NCBI GenBank assembly: GCA_937896015.1
Contig: CALBLR010000063.1
Location: forward strand, 1 to 10,341
Origin: an uncultured Prevotellaceae bacterium
GTDB taxonomy: Bacteria > Bacteroidota > Bacteroidia > Bacteroidales > Muribaculaceae
Direction: 5' to 3'
Length of the DNA stretch: 10,341 nucleotides
Made by a program: the position numbers and the translations under genes. Below the pieces are notes generated by a model, which saw nothing but the letters and a program-made list of their open reading frames with translations, was not told the origin of the DNA and did not search any database. Below, piece after piece: positions 1-6,997 of this stretch; within the stretch, counting starts at the first letter, position 1; every line of letters starts with the position of its first letter.

Positions 1-469
1 TGAAGTGAGCGAATGCGCGGTTAGCCTCGGCCATGCGGTGCATGTCCTCCTTGCGCTTGTATGCGCCACCCTGTTCGTTATATGCGTCAATGATTTCAGC
101 TGCGAGCTTCTCGGCCATGGTCTTGCCGCCGCGCTTGCGAGCGAAGATGATGAGGTTTTTCATTGATATCGACTCTTTGCGGTCGGGGCGGATTTCAGTA
201 GGCACCTGGAATGTGGCACCGCCCACGCGACGCGACTTAACCTCTACTTGGGGAGTAACCTTCTCAAGGGCGCTCTTCCAGATTTCGAGAGGGGTCTTCT
301 CTTCTTTTGCCATTTTGTTGCCCACCACTTCAAGAGCGGTGTAGAAAATTCGGTATGAGGTGTTCTTCTTACCATCATACATCAGGTGGTTAACGAATTT
401 AGAAACTCGCACGTCACCGAATTTAGGATCGGGAAGGATGATCCTTTTCTTTGGCTTTGCTTTTCTCAT
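1..469 (-). CDS. rpsG: 30S ribosomal protein S7, 3' end cut by window edge
   Basis: S7 is a primary assembly protein of the 30S head that binds the 3' domain of 16S rRNA. Reading the minus strand from the ATG at 469 gives [19 protein letters not shown], then the conserved [20 protein letters not shown] segment, the [18 protein letters not shown] block around residues 77-94, and [15 protein letters not shown] at the window edge. The family is about 156-158 residues long and 156 complete codons are present, so only the last one or two residues and the stop lie outside. The start is preceded by an A-rich stretch with no Shine-Dalgarno sequence, which is normal for Bacteroidetes. It lies 177 bp downstream of rpsL in the str operon order, and fusA would be expected next, beyond the edge. 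Identification is secure. Confidence 0.97.
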   Translation of the reverse strand, partial: MRKAKPKKRIILPDPKFGDVRVSKFVNHLMYDGKKNTSYRIFYTALEVVGNKMAKEEKTPLEIWKSALEKVTPQVEVKSRRVGGATFQVPTEIRPDRKESISMKNLIIFARKRGGKTMAEKLAAEIIDAYNEQGGAYKRKEDMHRMAEANRAFAHF

Positions 470-646
470 TTCTTTTAAAAAAGGATAATAGTTTTAGTCC
501 GCTTGGTTGTTGCTTCTTTTCTTCTTCAACGGCCGACGCTTCGACCATTTACTCAACCATGAAAAAATTCAATCCAATAAAACCAAAAACTAAGTTTAAA
601 AATTTGATTTTGTTGTTTTTAGTAATTCAGCCGTATTGTGCTTGGA
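470..646 (-). other. rpsL-rpsG intercistronic spacer with nested stems, possible S7 control site
   Basis: This is 177 bp of AT-rich, non-coding sequence between two ribosomal protein genes that are normally cotranscribed. Two nested complementary pairs can be seen. The outer pair is AATCCAA at 571-577 with TTGGATT at 642-648, which overlaps the rpsL stop codon. The inner pair is CCAAAAAC at 583-590 with GTTTTTAG at 615-622, needing one G-U wobble in the RNA. In E. coli, S7 represses translation by binding the rpsL-rpsG spacer, so a similar role is possible here. That is inference: the stems are AT-rich and could be chance. Confidence 0.3.
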
Positions 647-1030
647 TTATTTTTTGCCAGCTTTTGGACGCTTTGCGCCATACTTAGAGCGGCGCTGAGT
701 GCGGCCAGCCACGCCGGCGGTGTCGAGTGTGCCGCGCACGATGTGGTAGCGCACACCAGGAAGGTCTTTCACACGTCCGCCGCGCACCATCACGATTGAG
801 TGCTCCTGCAGGTTGTGGCCTTCTCCCGGAATGTAAGAGTTAACCTCTTTGCCGTTTGTCAATCTCACACGTGCAACTTTGCGCATTGCCGAGTTAGGCT
901 TTTTGGGCGTGGTGGTGTAAACACGCACGCACACGCCGCGGCGCTGAGGACATGCGTCCAGAGCAGGCGACTTGCTGGTATACTCCAAAGTTGTACGGCC
1001 TTTTCTTACTAATTGCTGAATTGTAGGCAT
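647..1030 (-). CDS. rpsL: 30S ribosomal protein S12
   Basis: S12 sits at the 30S-50S interface near the decoding centre and affects translational accuracy. The 127-residue protein is full length, from [12 protein letters not shown] to a basic tail ending RPKAGKK. It carries the TTPKKPNSA loop with Lys43 and Lys44, and [10 protein letters not shown] with Asp89, the position that is methylthiolated by RimO in many bacteria. Both lysines of the streptomycin loop are unsubstituted, so no classical rpsL resistance change is present. The ATG at 1030 is fixed by the conserved N-terminus. There is no Shine-Dalgarno sequence. It is the first gene of the str operon, and a promoter match lies about 140 nt upstream. 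Identification is secure. Confidence 0.98.
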   Translation of the reverse strand: MPTIQQLVRKGRTTLEYTSKSPALDACPQRRGVCVRVYTTTPKKPNSAMRKVARVRLTNGKEVNSYIPGEGHNLQEHSIVMVRGGRVKDLPGVRYHIVRGTLDTAGVAGRTQRRSKYGAKRPKAGKK

Positions 1031-1173
1031 CTTAGTTCTGTTTTACTTTGTTGTTAAATTATTAAATATCAAATAAATTTCAATTCCTTTGCCTTAAGCC
1101 CTTACACACACATAACCTCCGCCAAACCAACGGCTTAGCGCAAGTCATCGGGCATTCGGGCCCAAAAGCGTTG

Positions 1174-1205
1174 CAAAGTTACGCACTAATTGGCTAACTA
1201 CCAAA
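1174..1205 (-). promoter_or_regulatory. Bacteroidetes-type promoter of the str operon
   Basis: Read on the minus strand, TTTG at 1205-1202 is followed after exactly 20 bp by TAACTTTG at 1181-1174. This matches the Bacteroidetes primary sigma consensus (TTTG at -33, TAnnTTTG at -7, spacing about 19-21). Transcription should begin near 1167-1169, which gives rpsL a leader of about 137 nt. A short GGGC/GCCC pair (1150-1153 with 1160-1163) lies near the start of that leader and is too small to interpret. Confidence 0.8.
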
Positions 1206-1225
1206 TGTTTTATAATTTTTCTTTT
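1206..1225 (-). promoter_or_regulatory. AT-rich UP-like element upstream of the rpsL promoter
   Basis: The 20 bp immediately upstream of the -33 element (minus orientation) are almost purely A/T and, on the minus strand, A-rich. In bacteria such tracts bind the RNA polymerase alpha C-terminal domain and are common at ribosomal promoters. Position and composition fit that role. Function is inferred, since Bacteroidetes UP elements are poorly defined. Confidence 0.4.
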
Positions 1226-1261
1226 GCGCACGCAAACTAATACGCGCGCGCGTGCGCGCGT
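1226..1261. repeat. Alternating CG tract with self-complementary arms
   Basis: Positions 1241-1261 are a perfect pyrimidine-purine alternation made almost entirely of CG steps, the composition that favours Z-DNA. The tract is nearly self-complementary, and GCGTGCGC at 1250-1257 also pairs perfectly with GCGCACGC at 1226-1233. It lies between the end of rfbC and the AT-rich element of the rpsL promoter. No T-run follows on the minus strand, so it does not look like an intrinsic terminator. Confidence 0.5.
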
Positions 1262-1263
1262 TA

Positions 1264-1302
1264 GGCCAATCAGTTAGAGGCATTTAACTCCAGCTGATGG
1301 CC
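1264..1302 (-). other. Bulged hairpin 3' of rfbC, possible transcript end
   Basis: GGCCAATCAG at 1264-1273 pairs with CTGATGGCC at 1294-1302, giving nine base pairs with a one-base bulge and a 20-nt loop. On the minus strand it starts about 20 nt after the rfbC stop. It lacks the U-run of an intrinsic terminator. It could stabilise or help end the rfbC transcript before the str promoter, but this is only a structural observation. Confidence 0.3.
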
Positions 1303-1321
1303 AAATATCACGGCAACAGAT

Positions 1322-1876
1322 TTAACCAAAATTAAATGGTTTAATATCTTTTAACTCGACTCCACGCGTATCTTTCTCGCTGAGGAGCATTTCGCTGGGC
1401 GACACGCGCCAGTCGATGCCCAGGACAGGGTCGTCGAAACGCAGGGTGGCCTCGCTTTGCGGGGCATACACGTTGTCCACCTTATACTGGAACTGGGCCA
1501 TGTCGCTCAGCACCACAAAGCCGTGGGCAAAGCCGCGAGGTATGAACAGCTGCAGGCCATTGTCGGCCGTAAGCTCCACGGCCACGTGCCTGCCGTATGT
1601 GGGGCTGCCGGCGCGCAGGTCGACGGCCACGTCGAGCACAGCGCCGCGCGACACGCGCACCAGCTTGGCCTGGCTGAATTCGCCCTTCTGAAAGTGCAGG
1701 CCGCGCAGCACGCCGTGGCTCGACACCGACTCATTGTCCTGAATGAACCGCACCGGACCTATGTGCTGCTCAAACTCGCTTTGCTTAAACGTTTCGCAAA
1801 AATAACCGCGGGCGTCGCCAAAGCGCTTTGGCTTCACCACCCACACGCCCTCAATGGGCTGCTTGATAAATTCCAT
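1322..1876 (-). CDS. rfbC: dTDP-4-dehydrorhamnose 3,5-epimerase
   Basis: This is RmlC/RfbC, a cytosolic cupin enzyme that epimerises dTDP-4-keto-6-deoxyglucose at C3 and C5 on the way to dTDP-L-rhamnose for surface polysaccharides. The 184-residue length is typical. Visible signatures are GDARGYFCETF (residues 20-30), VLRGLHFQ with catalytic-type His61, Lys71, IPRGFAHGF (112-120), Tyr131 in QFQYKVDNVYAP, and Asp169, which would pair with His61. The ATG at 1876 matches the family N-terminus. The partners rfbA, rfbB and rfbD are not adjacent, so they must be encoded elsewhere if the pathway is complete. A related epimerase making another dTDP-sugar cannot be excluded, but the standard assignment is strongly favoured. 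A -7 element lies at 2014-2021, giving a leader of about 130 nt. Confidence 0.95.
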   Translation of the reverse strand: MEFIKQPIEGVWVVKPKRFGDARGYFCETFKQSEFEQHIGPVRFIQDNESVSSHGVLRGLHFQKGEFSQAKLVRVSRGAVLDVAVDLRAGSPTYGRHVAVELTADNGLQLFIPRGFAHGFVVLSDMAQFQYKVDNVYAPQSEATLRFDDPVLGIDWRVSPSEMLLSEKDTRGVELKDIKPFNFG

Positions 1877-2013
1877 GTCAGTGAATGTTTATATATGTTG
1901 TATATTAAATACTAATAATGAACACGCATGCGCGCGAACGCAAGCGCCACGCCTCTCCCCTGCCCCAGGCCGTGGAGCGGCGCTGAATGTCCTTGTGGCT
2001 TATCTTAGTTGTA

Positions 2014-2021
2014 CAAAGATA
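2014..2021 (-). promoter_or_regulatory. Predicted -7 element for rfbC
   Basis: On the minus strand the bases read TATCTTTG, an exact TAnnTTTG match. No good TTTG is present at the -33 position, so this is a half-supported promoter. It overlaps the 8-bp palindrome TTGTACAA at 2009-2016. It lies back to back with the plus-strand element at 2043-2050. Confidence 0.45.
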
Positions 2022-2042
2022 GGAAAAAAACTGATTTTTAAG

Positions 2043-2050
2043 TAACTTTG
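2043..2050 (+). promoter_or_regulatory. Predicted -7 element for the glmU-asd unit
   Basis: The bases read TAACTTTG, identical to the -7 element of the str operon. The matching -33 region (about 2019-2022) is not TTTG and falls on the rfbC -7 element. Transcription would start near 2057, giving a leader of about 50 nt before the ATG at 2109. Confidence 0.5.
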
Positions 2051-2108
2051 CAATGCGCTTGCCCCGCACGCCGAGGCGGCGCTACTGAAAAAAATCTGAG
2101 AACAGACA

Positions 2109-3299
2109 ATGCGCAACATCATTTTTTTTGACGACAACGAGGTGCGCAAGGCCCTGCTGCCACTCACCTTCACACGCCCGGCGGCCGAGCTGCGTGTGGG
2201 AATAACCACCATAGCCGAGAAGTGGCGGCACATGCTGGGCACGGCCGACGCACGATATTCACACCTCACCGTGCCCTACCTCAAGGCCAAATTTCCGCTC
2301 ATTGCACTCGAGAGCAACCTGATGGTGGCCGGGCACGTGATCCCCTCCACGCAGATTGCTGCCAAGGCACTTGCGCTCGGCAGCGGCGAGGCCCTGATGG
2401 CTGGCGGCGAGCTGGTGGCCTTCAACGGGACTGCGGCCGACTTCGACGCGCGCCGCTTTGCCCGCATTGTGGAGCTTGGCGAGGAGCCGATGGCCATCAG
2501 GCGGCCATACGACATATTCACACTCAACGGCCAGGTGCTTGAGAGCGACTTCGCACGCCTCACCAGCGGCCGCAAATCGGCGCCGCTGCCCCCCACGTGC
2601 ACCGTGATTGGCGACCCATCCCGCATATTCCTTGAGGAAGGGGCAACTGCCGACGGCGCAACGCTCAACTCGCGCCAGGGGTGCATCTACCTGGGCCGCA
2701 ACGTGGAGGTGATGGAGGGAGCCTGCGTGCGCGGCCCATTTGCCGCCGGCGAGGGCTCGAAGGTGAGAATCGGCGCCAAGGTGTATGGCGCCACCACCCT
2801 GGGCCCGCAGTGCAAAATAGGCGGCGAGGTGGAAAACTGCGTGTTCACCGGCTACAGCAACAAGGCCCACGACGGGTATCTGGGCGATGCCGTGGTGGGC
2901 GAATGGTGCAACATTGGCGGCGGCACCACGGCCAGCAACCTGAAGAACGACTACAGCGAGATAAAGCTGTGGAACTACGCCTCGCAGCGGTTTGAGCGCA
3001 CCGGGCTGCAATTCTGCGGCCCAATAATGGGCGACCACTGCAAGACGGGGGTCAACAGCATGCTCAACACCGCCACGGTGCTGGGCGTGGGGGTAAACAT
3101 TCACGGATCGGGGTTCCCGAGGCCGTTTGTGGCGTCGTTTCAGGAGGGAGGCAACGCCGGCGGCTTCAAAGACGTGCCGCTCAAGGCATTCCTCCCGATT
3201 GCCGAACGCGTGATGGCACGCCGCGGCATAGCCCTCGACGACACCGAGCGGGGCATTCTCACCGCAGTGCACGCCATTGCCGAGCGCAAATACAAGTAA
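2109..3299 (+). CDS. glmU: Bacteroidetes-type GlmU-like UDP-GlcNAc diphosphorylase / GlcN-1-P acetyltransferase
   Basis: A 396-residue protein with an N-terminal putative nucleotidyltransferase domain (about 1-155) and a C-terminal left-handed beta-helix (about 162-345). The N-terminus has FTRPAAELRVGITTIAEKW (21-39), a signature of the Bacteroidetes GlmU-like family, in place of the classical LAAGxGTRM loop. The helix contains hexapeptide repeats, the stretch NKAHDGYLGD with His254 aligning with the catalytic base of E. coli GlmU, then VVGEWCNIGGGTTASN and MGDHCKTGVNSML. Family knowledge suggests it makes UDP-GlcNAc from glucosamine-1-phosphate for peptidoglycan and lipid A. The exact substrates are inferred, and a different sugar nucleotide is possible. 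The start at 2109 fits the family N-terminus. It is followed 40 bp later by asd on the same strand, probably in one transcript. Confidence 0.85.
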   Translation: MRNIIFFDDNEVRKALLPLTFTRPAAELRVGITTIAEKWRHMLGTADARYSHLTVPYLKAKFPLIALESNLMVAGHVIPSTQIAAKALALGSGEALMAGGELVAFNGTAADFDARRFARIVELGEEPMAIRRPYDIFTLNGQVLESDFARLTSGRKSAPLPPTCTVIGDPSRIFLEEGATADGATLNSRQGCIYLGRNVEVMEGACVRGPFAAGEGSKVRIGAKVYGATTLGPQCKIGGEVENCVFTGYSNKAHDGYLGDAVVGEWCNIGGGTTASNLKNDYSEIKLWNYASQRFERTGLQFCGPIMGDHCKTGVNSMLNTATVLGVGVNIHGSGFPRPFVASFQEGGNAGGFKDVPLKAFLPIAERVMARRGIALDDTERGILTAVHAIAERKYK

Positions 3300-3339
3300 C
3301 ACACACGACTAACAACATATTTTATATCACATTTATAGG

Positions 3340-4347
3340 ATGAAAGTAGCAATAGTTGGCGCCAGCGGCGCGGTTGGACAGGAATTCATGAGGGTGCTCG
3401 ACGAGCAAAACTTTCCTGTGTCGGAACTCGTGCTGTTTGGCTCAAAGCGCAGCGCGGGGCGCATATTCACATTCCGCGGAGTAGACCATGTGGTGCAACT
3501 GCTGCAGCACAACGACGATTTCAAGGGCATTGACGTGGCGTTTGTGTCGGCCGGAGCCGACACGGCGCGCGAGTTTGCACCCACCATCACAAAATTCGGC
3601 ACTACGATGATTGACAACTCGAGCGCGTTCCGCCTCGACCCCGACGTGCCTCTGGTGGTGCCCGAAGTGAACGGCGATGACGCCCTCAACGCGCCAAAGC
3701 ACATCATTGCCAACCCAAACTGCACCACCATTCTCATGGTGGTGGCGCTAAAACCGCTCGACAACCTCTCGCACATCAAAAATGTGCAGGTGGCCACCTA
3801 TCAGGCGGCAAGCGGTGCAGGTCTGGCAGCCATGGACGAACTGGCGCTGCAGTTCAGCGAGATAGCCACGGGAAAGACAACGCCCACGGTTGAGCACTTC
3901 CCTCACCAGCTGGCATACAACGTGATTCCGCAAATCGACGTGTTTCAGGACAACGACTACACTCGCGAGGAGATGAAGATGTATCACGAGACGCGAAAAA
4001 TACTGCACAGCGACATCCGCGTGAGCGCCACTTGCGTGCGCGTGCCAGTGGTGCGAGCCCACAGCGAGGCGGTGTGGATCGAGACCGAGCGCCACATAAG
4101 CCCGGCCGAGGCGCGCGCCGCACTCGAGAAAGCCCCTGGCGTGGTGGTGGTCGACAACCCCGCCCGCGCCGAATATCCCATGCCGCTCGACTGCACGCGG
4201 CGCGACCCGGTGTTTGTGGGCCGCATTCGCGAGGACACCAGCAGCGACTACGGCCTCGCCTTCTGGGTGGTGGGCGACCAAATCAAGAAAGGCGCTGCCC
4301 TCAACGCCGTGCAAATAGGCCAATACCTGCTTACCCACCGCAAGTAG
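3340..4347 (+). CDS. asd: Aspartate-semialdehyde dehydrogenase
   Basis: Asd reduces L-aspartyl-4-phosphate to aspartate semialdehyde with NADPH, the branch point to diaminopimelate/lysine, threonine and methionine. The 335-residue protein has the dinucleotide-binding GASGAVG loop at 7-13, DNSSAFR at 92-98, VPEVNG at 107-112, the active-site NPNCTT with Cys128, Gln155 in TYQAASGAG, and [13 protein letters not shown] with Arg234 and His241 in catalytic-type positions. Length and residue spacing match the Gram-positive-like Asd subgroup. The ATG at 3340 begins directly with the Rossmann strand and has no strong Shine-Dalgarno sequence. It is the last gene of the unit with glmU: a terminator begins 26 nt after the stop. 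No truncation or missing key residue is seen. Confidence 0.97.
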   Translation: MKVAIVGASGAVGQEFMRVLDEQNFPVSELVLFGSKRSAGRIFTFRGVDHVVQLLQHNDDFKGIDVAFVSAGADTAREFAPTITKFGTTMIDNSSAFRLDPDVPLVVPEVNGDDALNAPKHIIANPNCTTILMVVALKPLDNLSHIKNVQVATYQAASGAGLAAMDELALQFSEIATGKTTPTVEHFPHQLAYNVIPQIDVFQDNDYTREEMKMYHETRKILHSDIRVSATCVRVPVVRAHSEAVWIETERHISPAEARAALEKAPGVVVVDNPARAEYPMPLDCTRRDPVFVGRIREDTSSDYGLAFWVVGDQIKKGAALNAVQIGQYLLTHRK

Positions 4348-4373
4348 CAGCGGCAGGCACGCATAAACAATCA

Positions 4374-4419
4374 GCAGTCCCCTTGAAGCCAATAGAGCAT
4401 CAAGGGGACTGCCGTTTTT
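4374..4419 (+). terminator. Intrinsic terminator after asd
   Basis: A perfect 13-bp stem, GCAGTCCCCTTGA at 4374-4386 with TCAAGGGGACTGC at 4400-4412, encloses a 13-nt loop and is followed by CG and five T residues. It closes the glmU-asd transcript. The WG-repeat gene converges on it from the right, but the minus-strand side has no good T-run, so it is mainly a plus-strand terminator. Confidence 0.93.
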
Positions 4420-4439
4420 ATGTTATGTCACACTTTAAT

Positions 4440-5780
4440 TCAGTTGCCAAAGGTGTCGCGGCCCTGAAGGTCGACGTAGCCCCACTTGCCGCCGAAGCGC
4501 ACGGCAGCCACGCCCTCGGGCGTGAAGTGGTAGGAGTCGGGCAGCACCTCGCCGCCAGCGCACGGGGCCGCATAGTCGTAGCGGCACGGAATTGCCACTG
4601 AGCCGTCGGGCCGCACGAAGCCATATTTGCCGTTGGCGTCGCAATATAGGGCGCAGCCTTGGCTCACGGGACCGCTCACCACCGTCTGTCCAAGGGTGCC
4701 GTCGCGGGCAATGAGCTTGAACGACGACACGGGTGGCTGCTGGTCGGCGTCGTCGGCATCAGCATCTTTCTTTTTCTTTTTGCCGTCGGCCACCGACGGC
4801 AGCGGCTGCTCGATGCCCAGCAGGGAGTAGCCCTCGCTGAATGGCATCATGTTTTTGGTCATGTCCACATCGGCGGTGAAATAATTTGAGGCAATCACCT
4901 GCTCGCCACTGTGGTTGATGAAGCCGTAGCTGAGACCGTCGACGGTGACCGAGGCAAGGCTGTCGCTGAAGTCGCCGGGCTTGGTGCCGAACCGCAGATT
5001 CAGGACCACCGCGCCAGTGGTGTCGACAAACTGGTAGCGGAAGGGATAGGTGGCCTCGCTGTTGTCCTGCAGCAGGGTGTCTTCGACGGCCACCGCTGCC
5101 ACACCCTCGCTAAAGCCGTGGGCATCGGCATACACAAAGGGTATTGCCACCCCACCCTGGCGGTTGATGAATCCATACTTCACATCGCCGTCGTCGCTGG
5201 CCAGCATCATGCAGGCGCGGCCGCTGCTGAAGGCGCAGCCCTGGCCGTCGTTGGCGGGCTGGTACTTGCCCGTGGTGTTGATTACGCGCTGGCCGGCCTT
5301 GTCGATAAATCCGGTGAAGTCCTCGCTCATCACGTAGGCCAGGCCCTCGCTGAAGTCATACACGTTGTCGTAGATGTAGTCCACCACCAGGCGGCCGGTG
5401 CGGTCCATGAAGCCCCATTTGAGCTGGCGGTCGTAGTTGGTTTTGGCGCCCGACGTTTCCTTGGCCACGGCCACCATGCCCTCGTGGTAGTTGCGTATGT
5501 AGCCGTTGTCGCGGAAAAACCCGTAGTCGGTGCGCTCGTTGTCGAGGTCAAACACGCGGCTGAACTGGCACGGCACCACCTCGCGGCCCTGGGCGTCGAT
5601 GTAGCCCCAGTTGCCGCCGCGGCACACGGCCGCCATGCCGTCGCTGAAGTTCTGCACTATGTCGTATTGCTGCACCGCGGCCTTGAACTCGGGGGTTATG
5701 CTCACCGCGGCAGTCTGGCCGCCGGCTATGGCGGGAACTGCGAGCGCAATGGCGGTGAGGCTGTGTAATAATGCTTTCAT
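4440..5780 (-). CDS. Secreted WG-repeat protein
   Basis: A 446-residue protein starting at the ATG at 5780, where MKALLHSLTAIALAVPAIA forms a signal peptide with likely cleavage near residue 19. The frame is open upstream to 5948, but that extension is basic, not signal-like, and would put the signal peptide inside the protein. The mature part consists of WG (beta-hairpin) repeats, with cores at 57-65, 121-129, 155-163, 201-209, 248-256, 284-292, 385-393 and 432-440, of the type (K/N)WGYID..G or KYGFIN..G. Each is usually followed by a (F)SEG(L/V)A.V segment. A charged linker at 334-347 (five Lys followed by Asp/Ala) separates the first six repeats from the last two. There is no lipobox, so the protein is probably periplasmic or outer-envelope. 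WG-repeat proteins have no uniform known function, and none is assigned here. Confidence 0.85.
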   Translation of the reverse strand: MKALLHSLTAIALAVPAIAGGQTAAVSITPEFKAAVQQYDIVQNFSDGMAAVCRGGNWGYIDAQGREVVPCQFSRVFDLDNERTDYGFFRDNGYIRNYHEGMVAVAKETSGAKTNYDRQLKWGFMDRTGRLVVDYIYDNVYDFSEGLAYVMSEDFTGFIDKAGQRVINTTGKYQPANDGQGCAFSSGRACMMLASDDGDVKYGFINRQGGVAIPFVYADAHGFSEGVAAVAVEDTLLQDNSEATYPFRYQFVDTTGAVVLNLRFGTKPGDFSDSLASVTVDGLSYGFINHSGEQVIASNYFTADVDMTKNMMPFSEGYSLLGIEQPLPSVADGKKKKKDADADDADQQPPVSSFKLIARDGTLGQTVVSGPVSQGCALYCDANGKYGFVRPDGSVAIPCRYDYAAPCAGGEVLPDSYHFTPEGVAAVRFGGKWGYVDLQGRDTFGN

Positions 5781-5818
5781 AATTGCTGTGATATAAAAAA
5801 TGATGTTACACCTAATAA

Positions 5819-5909
5819 AAAAGTGCCGGCAAAAATAGGCAATAAAACGCAATTTGCACCGCTCTGTGGAGAAACGGAATATTTTTGCCACCTTTTTGTC
5901 GGCACTTTT
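5819..5909 (-). other. Large imperfect inverted repeat between the receptor operon and the WG gene
   Basis: The 19-nt arm at 5819-5837 (AAAAGTGCC then GGCAAAAATA) pairs with 5880-5889 plus 5901-5909, leaving an 11-nt bulge at 5890-5900 and a 42-nt loop. Alternatively, 5819-5835 pairs with 5893-5909 with a single mismatch. The choice exists because the right side holds two near copies of the same motif. On the minus strand the structure ends in six T residues (5822-5817), so it may terminate the DUF4249 transcript. It also holds the candidate -7 element of the WG gene. A small CTC/GAG hairpin lies in the loop. Role is unresolved. Confidence 0.55.
5830..5837 (-). promoter_or_regulatory. Candidate -7 element for the WG-repeat gene
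   Basis: The minus strand reads TATTTTTG, an exact TAnnTTTG match, which would start transcription about 43 nt before the ATG at 5780. The -33 position is poor. It lies inside the arm of the inverted repeat 5819-5909, and a mirror copy of the same octamer occurs on the plus strand at 5880-5887. Confidence 0.35.
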
Positions 5910-5960
5910 GACTCGCCAAGCGCCATTTGGTTTAATCACAGCCGCCACCCAACAGCGCCG

Positions 5961-6995
5961 TCAGTAGCTAATGGTGTGGCGGTCGTAGCTGAGCGACATC
6001 ATCACGCCCCAGCCGCCCTGCACGTTGCTGTATAGGGCCGTGGGGGTAAGGTATGACTCGTCGGCATTGACGCGTATCACCTCGTAGGAGCGCCAATAGT
6101 AGTAGAAGTCGGGGCTTATGGTTTCGAGCTCGACATACACCCTGGGGTTTTCCCCCTTCTGCTTGCGCGAATGCACCTTGAAGGTGTAGTCCTGACCATC
6201 GAACAGGTGGTCGTCGAACACGCTGCTCTGCCCCGCAGGCCACTGGCCGTATGGCTTGGTGATCAGGCTATTGGCGAATATCACGTCGCTGGATGTGTAG
6301 GTGTCGTTGGTCACATACACCGGGAGGGAGATGCCTTGCATAATAGCCATGGAGTCGTCGGCTACGGCCAGTACCCGCAGGCGGTAGTAGTTGCGCTCAC
6401 CGGCAGAGTCGTGGATGCGCAGAGTGATTTCCATCACCGAGTCGAGGCCGCAGTACCACTGCTGGTCGGAGGCTGGAACGCCTGGTTCGTAGCCAGCCTC
6501 GCTGTAATACACCTGCGTGCCCACCACCTCCACCTGCTGCGGCCGCTCGATGCGGGTCGAGGCCGAGGCATCGTCGAAGCCCGGCGCGCTCACATTCAGC
6601 ACCAGCTCGTCGCCCACACGGGGCACATAGTCGCACGCGTAGTAGTAGGGGGTGCTGTCGTTGTACTGCAGGGTGTAGGTGTCGGTGCCGTTCACCGTGA
6701 GCACCGCCGTGGCGTCCTTAATCACCACCAGATCGTGATACATGGTGTCGTATTTCTCATGGAAATCCAGGTCGTCGCCCGGTTTTTTGGTGCTCGACAC
6801 CGTGGGATTGCTGGCCACGGTGAACGAGCGCGCTATGCATGCGCTGAACTTCTGGCCGGGCGCCACAAGCGCGCTAATTGAGATGCGGCTCTTGGTGTCG
6901 CGGTCGAAATCTATAATCTTTTCGCAGCTGCCGAGGGCCATCAGGGCCACTATTGCCAGCACGACCAATAATATGCTGTGTCTATTCATATTCAT
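5961..6995 (-). CDS. DUF4249-family outer-membrane lipoprotein
   Basis: A 344-residue protein with an N-terminal lipoprotein signal, MNMNRHSILLVVLAIVALMALGSC, with the lipidated cysteine at 24 and acidic residues after it. The beginning CEKIIDFD, the mid-protein segment on bound or extended strands, and the C-terminal VQGGWGVMMSLSYDRHTISY resemble DUF4249 proteins. These are found in Bacteroidetes directly next to TonB-dependent receptors and are presumed accessory lipoproteins. Their biochemical role is unknown, and I assign none. It is the last gene of the cluster: the start lies 2 nt after the receptor's stop codon, so the two are almost certainly cotranslated. A second ATG at 6989 is an equally plausible start, and both keep the signal sequence. 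The stop at 5961 is followed by the inverted repeat described separately. Confidence 0.85.
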   Translation of the reverse strand: MNMNRHSILLVVLAIVALMALGSCEKIIDFDRDTKSRISISALVAPGQKFSACIARSFTVASNPTVSSTKKPGDDLDFHEKYDTMYHDLVVIKDATAVLTVNGTDTYTLQYNDSTPYYYACDYVPRVGDELVLNVSAPGFDDASASTRIERPQQVEVVGTQVYYSEAGYEPGVPASDQQWYCGLDSVMEITLRIHDSAGERNYYRLRVLAVADDSMAIMQGISLPVYVTNDTYTSSDVIFANSLITKPYGQWPAGQSSVFDDHLFDGQDYTFKVHSRKQKGENPRVYVELETISPDFYYYWRSYEVIRVNADESYLTPTALYSNVQGGWGVMMSLSYDRHTISY

Positions 6996-6997
6996 TG

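Noticed and set aside
578..592. Possible internal promoter for rpsG (TAGTTTTTGG on the minus strand)
   Set aside because: The spacing within the box is one base too long for TAnnTTTG and there is no convincing -33 element.
1226..1302. Intrinsic terminator of rfbC
   Set aside because: Stems exist but no U-run follows on the minus strand; the nearby homopolymer-like tract is A-rich in that direction.
2259..3302. 347-codon minus-strand open frame opposite glmU
   Set aside because: The plus-strand product has clear family motifs; the reverse frame is His/Ala-rich and shows none.
4911..5768. Plus-strand open frame opposite the WG-repeat gene
   Set aside because: It mirrors the repeats of the real gene and has no signal or motif of its own.
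5819..5909. Inverted repeat as a miniature transposable element
   Set aside because: No target-site duplication flanks the arms and no second copy is seen in the window.
5781..5948. Upstream extension of the WG-repeat gene to an ATG at 5948
   Set aside because: It would bury a good signal peptide 56 residues inside the protein and would run through the inverted repeat.
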